From Flaccisagitta enflata (taxonomy: Eukaryota; Chaetognatha; Sagittoidea; Aphragmophora): a stretch of 64,000 bases of DNA. Location: contig OZ231126.1 of the NCBI GenBank assembly GCA_965153355.1, forward strand, positions 32,240,001 through 32,304,000, written 5' to 3'. The position numbers were made by a program, and so were the translations under genes. Shown one piece after another: positions 1-12,819 of this stretch (position 1 is the first letter of the stretch; each line of letters opens with the position of its first letter). The notes beneath the pieces were generated by a model. It ran no database searches. It saw only the letters and a list, made by a program, of their open reading frames with translations, and was not told the DNA's origin.

Positions 1-68
1 GATAGTTTTTTTTTTAATTGAGCAACAGACCAGAATGAAGATCAACATTGATGCAGGGTCACAAATAT

Positions 69-181
69 TGTTGCGGACGGGTGGGCATGGGTATCCAACC
101 CAACTCGTGCCGACAGATGGACCAACAGACCGATGGGGGGACAAAGCTTCTTATAGAGTTGCGTCTGCAACTTTTTAAAAA
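69..181 (+). mobile_element. LINE-derived short element, diverged copy
   Basis: This is a diverged member of the short family described fully at 16902-17053. It has the G-rich leader (GACGGGTGGGCATGGG), an ACCAACAGACCGATGG spacer and the 3' hairpin followed by an A-rich tail. The hairpin stem is AGTTGC/GCAACT instead of the usual AGTCGC/GCGACT, so both sides changed together. The 5' head with ACAAGGCC is not recognisable, so the start is approximate. Confidence 0.6.
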
Positions 182-480
182 TGTGCATGGTAAAACTTGT
201 CAATCATTGATTTTTGTCTGAATGTTTACCCATGAAAAAGTAAACATCGCAGTCTCTTCTTTGAGGTGGATAGGTTAAGTTTTTTGCACTTTTCTATTTC
301 TTGAGTTTGCTATATGACCTTTGTTCCTGGTGCTACCAAACAGAGGAAAATCCCATATATCCTGTTCTTATACAGATTTAGTGTGAGATGGCATTCTTGA
401 TGCCACAGTCAAAAAGATGATTCACACCTTTGAATGAAAAAAGGTGTTTTCTTATCTCAGTCAGTTTGCTACTTTCATTT

Positions 481-558
<78 letters not shown>

Positions 559-1062
559 GTCTTTTTTCTCTCTCTCTTGCACTTCTTCTGTCTTTCATTA
601 TTGGACTTTATTTTTTTTTCTTAACAGAATTGACAGTATTGACACGCTCAATGAATACAAATAGTGAGGGAAAACATAATATCTTGAGCTAAAGATTTTT
701 TTGCTATTTCTCAAGCTAGAAAAAACAAAAACTAGCTGAGTAAAACTGGTATCAGACACTGTTTCCTTGTCACCATGGTAACTGTAGAACAAGGGATTTA
801 GATGATATCAGTTTTTTTTCCTGCAAATTTCAATGATTAACATGCGCACTTTCTTGAATATGATAGCAATTTCAGCTTAGTGAAGGGGCAGTTGGGGAAG
901 GGAGATAAAAACGGTGAAAAACCGAAAATCCAAATCACTGAATCAGTGAAACTTGGCATTCACTCCACCGTTTTTTCCGTTTGTGAATCACCGAATCTCA
1001 AACCTACTTGAGACGAACTAGGAGAGTCCACTTGAAAAAATTATGCATTCTAATAGCTTATG
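182..1062. other. Unassigned AT-rich DNA with one (CT)n tract
   Basis: No gene is seen here. The stretch contains a (CT)n microsatellite at about 485-560 with a few GT interruptions. The rest is unique-looking, AT-rich sequence without a long non-repetitive open frame. Confidence 0.6.
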
Positions 1063-1584
1063 ACACCTGTCGAACATTTAGGCGGACTAGCATTGCTGTC
1101 AAATGTCCAAAAACTTCTCCAAGTGAACATAGGAGATTTGATTCATGAATTAGGAATATCAAATTCCATGGTCACGGCTTTTACTGTCCTGGGGTCGTCC
1201 CTGGATGGGGGCTGCAATTTCAGAGCATAATTTTTTCACCATTTTGTTGAACTTCATATCATCCAAAATTTCCCATCCTATTCGCCAAAAATTGCACACT
1301 TCCCCACAAAAATCATTTTTTGATACTTCAAAAACATCTGTTATTTTTGCAATAAAGGGCAATTCCTGAAAACGTGAACCTGGGAAAAAAAGTAACATTT
1401 CAACATTGCAATTAGGATATCATGACTGATTTTCGCATCATGTGAAATGATACAACATAAAATCTTCTTACCACACAAAAATACTAGCAATTTGCTATCT
1501 TCAGTACAAATCTCATGCCACTGAAGCTATATTTACTATGCAACCCATAGCTATACATTTTCTGCCTAAATGTTCGACAGGTGT
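1063..1584. mobile_element. TIR element, 522 bp, class unknown
   Basis: The ends are inverted copies of ACACCTGTCGAACATTTAGGC (1063-1083 and 1564-1584, 21 bp, perfect). The interior has no plausible ORF. I could not find a convincing target-site duplication in the flanks, so the superfamily is unassigned. Confidence 0.55.
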
Positions 1585-1699
1585 TACAACTAATTGGGAA
1601 CGGCAGGGAGGCTACAAACTATATTTTAGTTTCATTGGCTATCTAGAAGTATGGTAAATGTGCAAATATGTTTTTCCAAAGAGAGAAGGGGGGAGGGGT

Positions 1700-1975
1700 G
1701 TTAGCCACTGCGTGTCTGTCTAATCATGTGAGTATGCATGTACGCGTATGAGCATGCGTGTTAGCCACTGCGTGTTTATCTAATCATGTGAGTGTGCGTG
1801 TACGCGTATGAGCACGCCTGTTGGCCACTGCATGTCTGTCTAGTCATGTGAGTGTGCGTGTACGCGTATGAGCACGCGTGTTACCCACTGCATGTCTGTC
1901 TAATCATGTGAGTATGCGTGTACGCGTATGAGCATGCATGTTAGCCACTGCATGTTTGTCTAGTCATGTGAGTTA
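1700..1975. repeat. 60-bp minisatellite, left part
   Basis: About four and a half units of a 60-bp repeat carrying TTAGCCACTGCGTGT, CTAATCATGTGAGT and GTGTACGCGTATGAGC. The array stops abruptly at a CAGGGGCGTAGGA terminus and resumes at 4417-4545, so it was split by the insertion between them. Confidence 0.85.
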
Positions 1976-4111
1976 CAGGGGCGTAGGAGAGTTAAATCTT
2001 TAGGGCATGCCACCCCCTTATTAGTGTCCGATAACTTTAGTGTCCCAACAGAAACTAATTTTTGGTTTTCAATCATAAACTCTAAAAAAAGTAATTATTG
2101 CTATACTTTTGCTTGCTTCATGAATTGTGTTCAGTAAAGAAACATATTTTAGTAACTTTTGATTGCTTCATAATTTTTTTTAAAGAATAATTACTTCATG
2201 ACAATTTTTGAAATGATTAAATTACAAGTCTTACAGTATAGCTACAAATTTCCCCCATCTCCCCCCCTGCCCAATTGTGGGAAAAAAATTAAAGGGTTTG
2301 GAAATGGGGAAAGAAATCAATGTTTAGAAAAAAAAATAAAATTGAAAAAAATTAACCTTTTGGCAGTACTATTATACTGTTTCATACTAGTTAAAATAAA
2401 ACATTACTTTAAAAGGGTACAACGGTAAAAAAACATAGGGCTATAAAAATCCCAAGGGGGAAATCAAGACTTGTGCAACTATACACCCATGGATAAAAAC
2501 TTGTGACAAGTAAGATTTTTTCTTGCATCATTTTTTTCAGCAAATTCATCAATTATGATATCCATTTGATTTGTTAAAGGAAATTTGAGGCCTTTATATC
2601 TTTTAGTTTGCCACCACAAAAATTCAATTATTCCTCTGTCTATCTGCTAGTGTGTTTGCGTTGCTCTGTCGTTCTTTCCTCTTTTTCTTTCTTTCTCCTT
2701 TCACTTTTGATTTATTTCAACATTTTTAGTCGCGGACTAGCGACTCTATAAGAGGCTTTGTCTGTCCGTCCGTCCGTCCGTTGGTCGGTCGGTTGGTCGG
2801 TCGGTTGGTCGGTCGGTCGGTCGGTTACACTCAAGTCGAAAAGTGGGAAAACACATATTTCCGCCCCTGCCCACCTGTCCACGACTGGTATTGGCCGTGT
2901 ATCCGGCCTTGTTTTCATTCAACTTATTAACTCTCTCTCTTAGTCTGTCTCTGTCTCACTCGGGGGAAGCGCCTGAAAGCTAAAATATTCCAGTGGCCTG
3001 ATGTCTAAAAATGATTTTGGCCTGATTTCTAAAAAAAAAGTTTAGATATGAGGCCAATTTGAAACTAAAAGTACTGGCATGGTTTGAAAATCTAAATGCG
3101 CCTAACAGCTAAAAAGAAAGAGCCTGATGACTAAAAAAAGAGAAAGGCATTAAGAAGCAGATCTGAGAAACAGAAATGAGAAACAGAGATAGATAAGTAG
3201 ATTGATGGACAAATAAAGCAAGACAAACAAGAGGACAAAGTGTCTGATAGTCACCTGTAGATGGTAGAGCATGCACCAGCGTCCAGCAATAGTGAATTTA
3301 AATGAAAAATATTTCTAAATGGAATACATAACTAATTACTGTTTATCGACATATTTGAGAACTGTTGTGCACCTGCCATTAAGACATGCCTAGATATAGG
3401 TTTTGTAGTTTTTCTAAAGATTGCCATAAAGGTAGCTTCATTAAAAGGCACCCCACCCCTCAGGGTTTGGAGATGTGGAAGGAAATCAAAAAAGGGGAAA
3501 TTAAAAAAAAAAGAAAAATTTGAGGAAAAAATGATTGTTGATATTATCAAATCATAAAAACTGTTTTGAAAAATACAATTTAACATTTTTTAAACGTTAT
3601 CTACACTGTTTTATTGCTTTATGGGGAAGAAAATCATAAATTTTGAAATACGAGATGTTGCATTACAGGGAAAAAAACAAAAATAGGGGGGAGAGAAAAA
3701 GCAAAAGCGACTCAACTGTATAAACTCCTGCTATAAGGTATGAATTTGCATGATCCCTTGAAATACACTCTAGTGAAGCCCAATTGTACTATAATTTCAA
3801 GAAAAATATCAGCAAATAAAACATGTGTAAAAGGATGGTGCTTAATTTGCATATTGTTTCAAATGGGGCTTTATGCCTTTTTTGTGCCTCCTCATTCCTC
3901 TTTTTTTATAACTTAGGCCAATCACTGATAGAAATTTTAGAAGTTAGACCACTTTTTCTGATCTTATCTTTAGAAATAAAATGCTGCAAAATAGGCTGCA
4001 CAGCTAAAAAAATATTTTGGCTGTTGGGCCAATCTGCCATGCAAAAATTTTAGCTGTTGGGCGCTTTAGCTGTGTGGAGATACACCCGTCTCACTCTCTC
4101 TTTCTCTTTCA

Positions 4112-4207
<96 letters not shown>

Positions 4208-4416
4208 GTCTGCATTTCATTTTTTTCTTTTCTTCTTTCCTTCTTTTTTTTCCTTTTCTTTTAATTTTCCTTCTTCCTTTTCTGCTTCCTCCTCTTCATT
4301 CTCCCTTCTTTTTTTTTCTTTTTTTTTTTTGATGAGATTGGTGTCCCGACAACTTTAGTGTCCCGACATTAAGGCATGCCATGGCATGCCCGGCATGCCC
4401 TTGTCCTACGCCCCAG
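1976..4416. mobile_element. Non-autonomous hAT-like insertion, 2.4 kb
   Basis: The ends are CAGGGGCGTAGGA on the left and the complement of CTGGGGCGTAGGA on the right, and both are followed inward by GGCATGCC. CAGGGG starts are typical of hAT elements. The element splits a 60-bp minisatellite. The flanks share GTGAGT, but because the array itself repeats that word the target duplication is imperfect and not decisive. A TTTAGTGTCCC motif sits near both ends. No transposase ORF is present. The interior holds another nested element (2723-2912) and a (CT)n tract (4113-4203). Confidence 0.6.
2723..2912 (-). mobile_element. LINE-derived short element (reverse)
   Basis: A full-length copy in reverse orientation. 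It starts with the TTTTTAGTCGC hairpin (stem AGTCGC/GCGACT), then a (CCGT)n/(TCGG)n tract and CCCCTGCCCACC leader units, and ends at CCGTGTATCCGGCCTTGT. It is nested in the 1976-4416 insertion. The flanks ATTTCAAC and CATTCAAC may be a decayed target duplication. Confidence 0.85.
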
Positions 4417-4545
4417 TGTGAGTATGTGTGTACGCGTATGAGAACGCGTGTTAGCTACCTCATGTGTGTCTAATCATGTGAGTATGCGCGTGCGCGTATG
4501 AGCTTGTGTGTTAGCCACTGCGTGTGTGTCTAATCATGTGACCAT
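4417..4545. repeat. 60-bp minisatellite, right part
   Basis: About two units of the same 60-bp repeat as 1700-1975, with GTGTTAGC, TAATCATGTGAGTATG and CGCGTATGAG. It resumes immediately outside the right end of the 2.4-kb insertion. Confidence 0.8.
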
Positions 4546-4679
4546 CGTCAAAAGCTATTTTCGAATCCAACGGAAATCCTGAGGCTTTGTTAACGCCCAC
4601 AGTCTTAATCTCGTATTCAATGCACGAGTGAACGGAACAGTGCGTGTGCGTGTGCGTCTGATTGTGCGTGTGCGTATGC

Positions 4680-4906
<227 letters not shown>

Positions 4907-5083
4907 GGTATTCATTTCCAAGGATAGCTCAAGTCAACAATGCAACAAGAATAACCGGATTATTGCACACTTACTCCGAGGGTAATGAGAAGATGCGACA
5001 CAGCTTTTCCTCAAGGTTCAAATTAAAACATGATTAGCAAAACTGCAACAACCACGGTGGCAACAAAACGAAATGGCCAAAGA

Positions 5084-5220
<137 letters not shown>

Positions 5221-5839
5221 TAAAGGTATTTGGCTTCAATCAAGGCACCTGAGCTATTTGTGGGCAAATGATTTTTACATGGCTCTCACTCAGAAGAAAG
5301 GAAATTTAAGGATTCGAGTGCAGCAAACAACACCTGCGGCCACCTGCGCTGTTGCTGCTGCGCTTGAGTGCGTCTTTGTAATTGCTCCAGAATGTAGCGT
5401 TGAGCGGAACTACGGTGCGGTAATCGGCACTGCGGTGGGCGTTGCGGTAATCGGCACTGCGGTGCGATGTGGGAGACCAATTTCCCTTTTTTTTCGGGAA
5501 AGGTGCTAGATAATAATGGGATAGATTCTTTAAGGGTACATCATACGTATTGGCTTCATGTATTAGTATTCCCCAATTATTGTTTATCTACAAACAGTTA
5601 TTATTAGATAAGTTTCTCCCTTGAATTGGCCAGTCCATCAGGCTGCCTATCCTAAATGGAATGTTGCACACAAGTAAGGTAATTTGTTGATAGATGAAAG
5701 GACGAAATTGTGTTTAAAGTCAGCATGTAAACACGAATGCGACGATCCAAAAAGGATCACCCCAAAGTCTGAGTCAGGAAATAATTGATGTCACCAAAAG
5801 GCTTTGGAATTGCCATAGGGTAATTGGTGTAAGGAAAAA
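5221..5839. other. Unassigned DNA with a short GCGGTAATCGGCACT duplication
   Basis: No gene is seen. GCGGTAATCGGCACT occurs twice at about 5417-5460. The remainder is unremarkable up to the foldback element at 5840. Confidence 0.5.
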
Positions 5840-6450
5840 CCAGTCGCCCAAGGGCAATATGTGGTCAGCAATACCCGTTGCCCTGCTTTGTATGTTGGAG
5901 ATTGAAGGTGATGGTTAGCAGGGCAGCGGCCCCAAAGGGGACAATGTCCTGTAGAACACAGGTGTTTTCTGCTCAATTGAGTTTGTAAGGCTGGGATTTG
6001 AGCCAAAGGCTGAGATTTGAGCCTTGAAGCTAGAATTTAAGCCTTGAGGCTAGAATTTGGCCTTGAGGTTGAAATTTGAGCCATGGGTCTGGGATTTTAG
6101 CAGCCGGGCTTGGATTTGAGTCTGGAAGCTGGGATTTGAGCCTCCAGGCTGGGATATGACCCTTGAGGTTGGGATTTGAACCTCCAGGCAGGAATTTGAG
6201 CCTTCAGACTGGGATTTGCGCCTCCAGGCTGGGATTTGAGCCTCATGACTGGGATTTAAGCCTCAGGATTGGGATTTAAGCCTCAAGGTTAGAATTTGAG
6301 TCTCGAGTCTAGGATTTGAGCCTCGAGGCTGGGATTTGAGCCGGCGGGGGGGGGGGGGGGACGAACAAACAAACAAACAAACAGACATATGAACGAAAGT
6401 CCCCCTGTGTTCTACAGGACATCGTTCCCTTCAGGGCCGCTGCCCAAAAA
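5840..6450 (+). mobile_element. Foldback-satellite element, copy A
   Basis: Reading left to right: a structured head (CAGTCGCCCAAGGGC, then GGTCAGCAATACCCG), a left inverted repeat (GGGCAGCGGCCCC, TGTCCTGTAGAACACAGG), about 17 units of a 20-bp repeat (GGGATTTGAGCCTCGAGGCT) at 5990-6345, a G-tract with (ACAA)n, the right inverted repeat at about 6397-6446, and a terminal AAAAA. No ORF of its own. The layout repeats at 6590, 7433, 22170, 25433, 26040 and, reversed, 38866. Confidence 0.85.
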
Positions 6451-6589
6451 GAGCAAATACCGACAGATGCAACAAACGAAATTACAAAGAGAGGCAATGA
6501 GAAATGAAAACGCGGGACTCTACAGGCAGATGGACGGATGAATGGATGGAATGACGGACTGTTAGACGGACTGGCACATTGGGAATAAC

Positions 6590-7432
6590 AGGTCGCCCAA
6601 GGGCAATATGTGGTCAGCGATACCCGTTGCCCTGCTTTGCATGATTGTAAATTGTAGTGAGAGGAAGCAGGGCAGCGGCCCCGAAGGGGACGATGTCCTG
6701 TAGAACACAGGGGACTTTCGTTTGTTTGTCGTTTGTCCATCTCCCCCCCCAAGGCCCTCACAGTGCTGAAATCTGCCCTCTCAGGCCTGAAATCTGCCTA
6801 TTCAGATTCAAACTCTGAGAGGGCAGATTTCAGGCCTGAGAGGGCAGATTTCAGGCCTGAGAGGGCAGATTTCAGGCCTGAGAGGGCAGATTTCAGGCCT
6901 GAGAGGGCAGATTTCAGGCCTGAGAGGGCAGATTTCAGGCCTGAGAGGACAGATTTCAGGCCTGAGAGGGTAGATTTTAGGCCTGAGAGGGTAGATTTCA
7001 GGCCTGAGAGGATAGATTTCAGACCTGAGAAGGCAGATTCAAGGCCTCAGAGGGCAGATTTCAGGCCTGAAAGGTCAGATTTCACGCCTGAAAGGTCAGA
7101 TTTCACGCCTGAGAGGGCAGATTTCAGGCCTGAGAGGACAGATTTCAGGCCTGAGAGGGTAGATTAGGCCTGAGAGGGTAGATTTCAGGCCTGAGAGAGT
7201 AGATTTCAGACCTGAGAAGGCAGATTCAAGGCCTGAGAGGGCAGATTCTAGGCCTGAAAGGTCAGATTTCAGGCCTGAAAGGTCAGATTTCAGGCCTGAG
7301 AGGGCAGATTTCAGGCCAGGCCTGAGAGGGGGGGGACGGATAAACAAACAAACGAACGAACGAACGAACAAACAAATGAAAGTCCCCTGTGTTTTACAGG
7401 ACATCGTCCCCTTCGGGGCCGCTGCCCAAAAA
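6590..7432 (+). mobile_element. Foldback-satellite element, copy B
   Basis: Same head and same inverted repeats as copy A (left about 6669-6727, right about 7369-7426). The interior is a 21-bp array (TTCAGGCCTGAGAGGGCAGAT, about 23 units, 6820-7325). The first two units at about 6765-6800 are in the opposite orientation. It ends in GCTGCCCAAAAA and copy C begins at the next base. Confidence 0.88.
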
Positions 7433-8010
7433 CCAGTCGCCCAAGGGCAATGTGGTTAGCGATACCCATTCCCCTGCTTTGCATGATTGTGAATTAGAGT
7501 GAGAGGAAGGAGGGCAGCGGCCCCGAAGGGGACAAAGTACTGTAGAACACAGGGGGACATTCATTCATTCGTCCGTCCGTCCGTACATCCATCCCCCAAG
7601 GCCCTCTCAAAGTCTTGTAGAACACAGGGGGACATTTGTTCGTTTTTTCGTCCGTTCATGCGTGCGTCCGCCCCAGGCCCTATCAGGCCTGAAATCTGCC
7701 CTCTCAGGCCTGAAATCTACCCTCTCAGGCCTGAAATCCGCCCTTTCAGGCCTTGAATCTGTGAGGATAGGTCTAAGGCCTCAAAGGACAGATTTCAGGC
7801 CTGAGAGGGCAGATTTTAGGCCTGAGAGGGCAGATTCAAGGCCTGAGAGGGCAGATTTCAGGCATGAGAGGGTAGATTTAAGGCCTGAGAGGGCAGATTT
7901 CAGGCCTGATAGGGCCTGGGGCGGACGCACGCACAAACGGACAAACAAACGAATGAATGTCCCCCTGTGTTCTACAGGACTTTGTCCCCTTTGGAGCCGC
8001 TGACCAAAAA
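7433..8010 (+). mobile_element. Foldback-satellite element, copy C
   Basis: Head as in copy B, followed by the left inverted repeat (about 7513-7560) and a second shortened copy of it (about 7613-7680). The 21-bp array at 7680-7915 reverses orientation near 7755, so the middle of the element is one long palindrome from GGGCCT to AGGCCC. It ends in GCTGACCAAAAA. It is joined directly to the A-rich end of copy B. Confidence 0.85.
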
Positions 8011-8747
8011 CAACAACAATAAACGGCATCCCTACCATTAGAGATAATTTTGCCTCCAAAAAATACAATTGCATCACTTATTAGGACAACATGAAATACA
8101 TCGCCGTTACAATTACTTGCGGGGGTGATCTGAATGGCTTTGAAAGGCTTTTTTTGTAAATGTTGAATATCTGAACTCAATCAAAGCATAAATATAGATT
8201 ATTCATGGTTACAACCTACAACGTCTTGCGTGAATAAATGGCAATTGGCTAATGGCTATTTTCGGCGAATGTTGAATATTGAAACTCGAACAATGCATAA
8301 ATGTAAATCAGCGTCACAAGAACTCTCCATTTACAATTTCACACCTGAATGAAGGCTTCGCATAATTCCCGTTCAGCGCTTATTTATATCTTTTGACAGC
8401 TTTGCTTTTCATTGGAATTTCCATACCTTCAACCAATTTGGCACGGCCTTACAAAACAGCAAACATAATTCTATGAGCATTTTATTCGCGTAATTGTTCC
8501 TATCCTTGGCTAGAGGGAGGTGTTAAATCGAAAGTACTAAACCCGGCCATTTTTCCATGTAGGAACAACATATAAGTTGGGAAAGACATGAAAACTCAAC
8601 CATTTATCATCAGAGGGGTCGGCGCACTAAACTTGTTTTTTGGTGGGATAATCCATTAAAATGCCATTTTTCAGCGGTTTTGCTTCATTTTTCCACAATG
8701 TTGTTTCATTTTCAAATGTTGCTACAGAGCTATTGCTGTTCGGTATA
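8011..8747. other. Unassigned DNA
   Basis: No gene or repeat unit is recognised. A weak internal similarity links about 8150-8200 and 8270-8310 (TGTTGAATAT..GAACTC..AA.GCATAAAT), suggesting an old duplication. Confidence 0.4.
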
Positions 8748-9339
8748 CTATCTAGGCGGAAAAAATCTTTCGGTACGTTTACATGCATATCTCAGGTCAG
8801 AATCAACTAATCATCAAAAAATTGGTAAGAAAATTAAAGCCCTTCAAATTTTCAAGAGACTGACGCAAACCGCATCCCACTAGCTCTATGCGTTCAAAAG
8901 CTATTCAACTTAGATTGAAATACTTCAGTTTCACTTTTGCCATTCCTACACAATCTTCTGATGATATCATTTCACTCGTTTATTGATTATTTCTAAACGC
9001 CTTGAGCTAGACAGATGCGATTTGCATTGCCTGCTTGCAAATTCGAAGGGCTTCATTTAGGTCACCGATTTTTTAATGATTTGATGATTCTTTTGAATGC
9101 TGTATGTCTAAATGTAGTAAAAGAATAGACAACAAAAAATCACGAGAAAGATCTTGAAAGCCTTCACTCCTGAGTAATTCGAACGGCTCTACAAATTGCT
9201 TCCGAAACAAATGGCTGCTTTGATTCAATCAAAGGTAGCTCACACTAACTGTGGATGGATTTGTAATTGATTTGTATTCATTTTTACGCCAATGAATACG
9301 TTTTTGTTATAGGACGAAAGATTTTTTCCGCCTAGATAG
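8748..9339. mobile_element. Tc1/mariner-like MITE, 592 bp
   Basis: Perfect terminal inverted repeats CTATCTAGGCGGAAAAAATC plus TTTCG are at 8748-8772 and 9315-9339. Each end is flanked by TA (8746-8747 and 9340-9341), the usual target duplication of Tc1/mariner elements. The interior has no ORF resembling a transposase, so this is a non-autonomous copy. Confidence 0.8.
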
Positions 9340-9407
9340 TAAGCTTAATATAAGTAATGTTAAGTTTTTGAAAATCAAAAAGGTAAAAGTCAGGAGAAAG
9401 AGGATGA

Positions 9408-9483
9408 GAGGAGATGGAGGAGGAGGAGGAGGAGGAGGAGGAGGAGGAGGACGACGACGACAACGACAACTACGACGATGATG
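9408..9483. repeat. (GGA)n and (GAC)n tract
   Basis: A short GGA/GAG trinucleotide run passing into ACGACGACAACGAC repeats. Confidence 0.9.
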
Positions 9484-9560
9484 GAAGGACCAAGCATTTT
9501 TTTGTTCATGATAACCTTTTTGCATTGCTTAAAATTTGTGTCCATAGTGCATTTACAGAA

Positions 9561-9760
9561 ACAATGCCGGATACATGGCTACCCCAGTCGCATGCAGGTG
9601 GGCAGGGGCAGTATTTGAGTTACTAGAGCATTTGGGCAGGAGCAGTGAGGCCAAAGACCGCAAAAACATGAAATAAGTAAAATGGGGACCGACCAGCCAA
9701 CCAACTGACCAACCAATGGACCGACAAAGTGGGGTGTAGAGTCGCGCAGCACGCAACTAA
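9561..9760 (+). mobile_element. LINE-derived short element with two leader units
   Basis: Starts ACAATGCCGGATACATGGC and contains two GTGGGCAGGGGCAGT-type units (about 9598 and 9634), the same doubled leader seen in the LINE at 33980-34048. It continues into ACCGACC repeats and ends with hairpin AGTCGCG..CGCAACT and TAA. It is directly followed by a foldback head. Confidence 0.85.
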
Positions 9761-9868
9761 CAAGTCATCCAAGGATCGCACATGGTCAGCGGTACCTGAT
9801 GCCCTGCCTGGAGTAATTAGCTGAAGAATTGGAGTGAGAGCAGGGCAGCGGCCCCAAAGGGCTTCAGT
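9761..9868 (+). mobile_element. Foldback-satellite element, head only
   Basis: Contains the head AAGTCATCCAAGGATCGC, GGTCAGCGGTACC and GCAGGGCAGCGGCCCC. It has no array and no right inverted repeat, so it is a truncated copy abutting the LINE-derived element. Confidence 0.7.
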
Positions 9869-10223
9869 TGAAAATGGACATAGGGCGAGGGAACATAGTC
9901 TTTAGGACAGCAACAAGACATTTCATCTTGACAATGAGACGGCAGGATAAGGATTATTCAATCTCTCTGCCAAGATTCAGAGGTTTGGAGCATTTGAAGG
10001 AATATGAGGCGAGGAGGCAGAGGAAAAAGAAAAAGAGGAAGAGGGAGAGAGAGAGTTATCGTGGGTAAGTGGGAGCATCTGGCAAAGTGGCGCCACCAAT
10101 GAGTCAACAGTTTTCCGTCCTCATTCAAACTTACGGCGACAATTCCTTGCAAATCACAGCCAACGCGACAATGACGACAAATGATATCTGCGGCAACAAT
10201 GTCTAACAAATGACACCCATATA

Positions 10224-11293
<1,070 letters not shown>

Positions 11294-11445
11294 CCCATAT
11301 AGCAAAAATGATGACACATGATATCTTCGGTGACAATGGCTAACAAATGATAGCCATGGCAACGATGAGGACACATGATATCTGCGGCGTCAATGACTAA
11401 CAAATGATAGCCATGTTGCTAATGACAACTTATCAAAGCTGCAAC

Positions 11446-11575
11446 TAGGGATGTGGAAGCGGTCGATTTTTATGCCGCTTCTACCGCTTCCGCTTCCGCT
11501 CCCATTTTTTAGTTCAAATACTAGTGGCTATCCCATCCTCGAATTTGGAAGCGGTCAATCGCTTTCACATCCCTA
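11446..11575. mobile_element. hAT MITE, 130 bp, perfect 8-bp TSD
   Basis: Terminal inverted repeats TAGGGATGTGGAAGCGGTC / GAAGCGGTCAATCG..CACATCCCTA. Perfect 8-bp duplications GCTGCAAC at 11438-11445 and 11576-11583. TAGGG ends plus 8-bp duplications are classic hAT features. At 130 bp it is little more than its termini. Confidence 0.9.
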
Positions 11576-11974
11576 GCTGCAACAATGACAAATAGAGAAT
11601 AGCCGTAGCAGCAATGACGACACCTGTGAATTGAATCAATAGCAATTGGACAAAAGTCGACAAAAGCAACAATGACAATGTTTATCCAACGTTATGGCAA
11701 CAATGACAGAAGATAGCCGTTGCTGCTATGATAACTCTAGATAGACAATGACAGACAAATTAAGGTAAAAGCAGGCATGAAGCCATAGGTGAATCAATAT
11801 GATATGGTCGGTTGCAGGCTTGCAGCAACAATGTGCATTCTCTTGGTTCCTGCCCAACTTCATGCACCTTTTGCCCTTAAAAGATTGTGGCGTTGTGTGC
11901 TGCGCTCCGAAAACATAAGTTATTGGGTGGGGTGTGGTACCATGGTCTTCAAAAACGGGTATTATCTCAATACA

Positions 11975-12335
11975 ATGGACGCGTTTCTAGTCACAGACAA
12001 TCGCGTTTTTAATGGGCCACTCGGTCGCTCAATACATTCGTTCACTTGCACCGCTCACTCCGCTCACTTGCTCCGCTCACTTGCTCCGCAGCGCTCCACT
12101 TTGCTATGCTTGCTTTGCTATATTCGCTTTGCTACATTTGCTTTGATACACTCGCTTTGCTACGCTCGCTTTGCTATGCTCGCTTTACTACGCTTGCTTT
12201 GCTGCACTCGCTTTGCTACGCTCGCTCGCTCCATTCACGGGCTTGCTCACTCACTTCACTCACTCCATCCTGCGATATCTTAATTCATGAATATATGTTC
12301 CCGCTTTAAACGTGTTCCATGGGAACAAACGCCCA
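11975..12335 (-). repeat. Dispersed repeat with GCTTTGCTACGCTC array
   Basis: Contains CGCGTTTCTAGTCACAGACAATCGCGTTTTTAA, then GCTCACTCCGCTCACTTGCTC repeats and about ten CGCTTTGCTAYG units, then CTCACTTCACTCACTCC. The same order occurs in opposite orientation at 62760-63040. The ends (GGACGCGTTTCT, and GGGCGTTTGTTCC on the complement) resemble each other inverted, hinting at a TIR element, but I found no target duplication. Confidence 0.65.
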
Positions 12336-12553
12336 ATGTGTGGTATTGAAAATAAACAGCAAGGGGGTGAATATCCGATTTAAGTCGACTTAAAATCTGA
12401 ATAAAGATGGCGGCATAAAAAATGCGATATCAGGCAGGTTTTGTAAAGTTGACGTTCAGCGGCGCGAAACGATCGCGCGTCGAGACAAAGTCTTTTGTTA
12501 CAGAATATTCAAACAACTTTCGCCGTCTGTGGGAAAAGGACGACAGGTGGCTG

Positions 12554-12788
<235 letters not shown>

Positions 12789-12819
12789 GAAACATGAACA
12801 CATACACATTCACTGAAAC

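Noticed and set aside
6733-7167. 144-codon ORF of repeating Phe-Arg-Pro-Glu-Arg-Ala-Asp
   Set aside because: It is the 21-bp foldback satellite read in frame; 21 is divisible by three.
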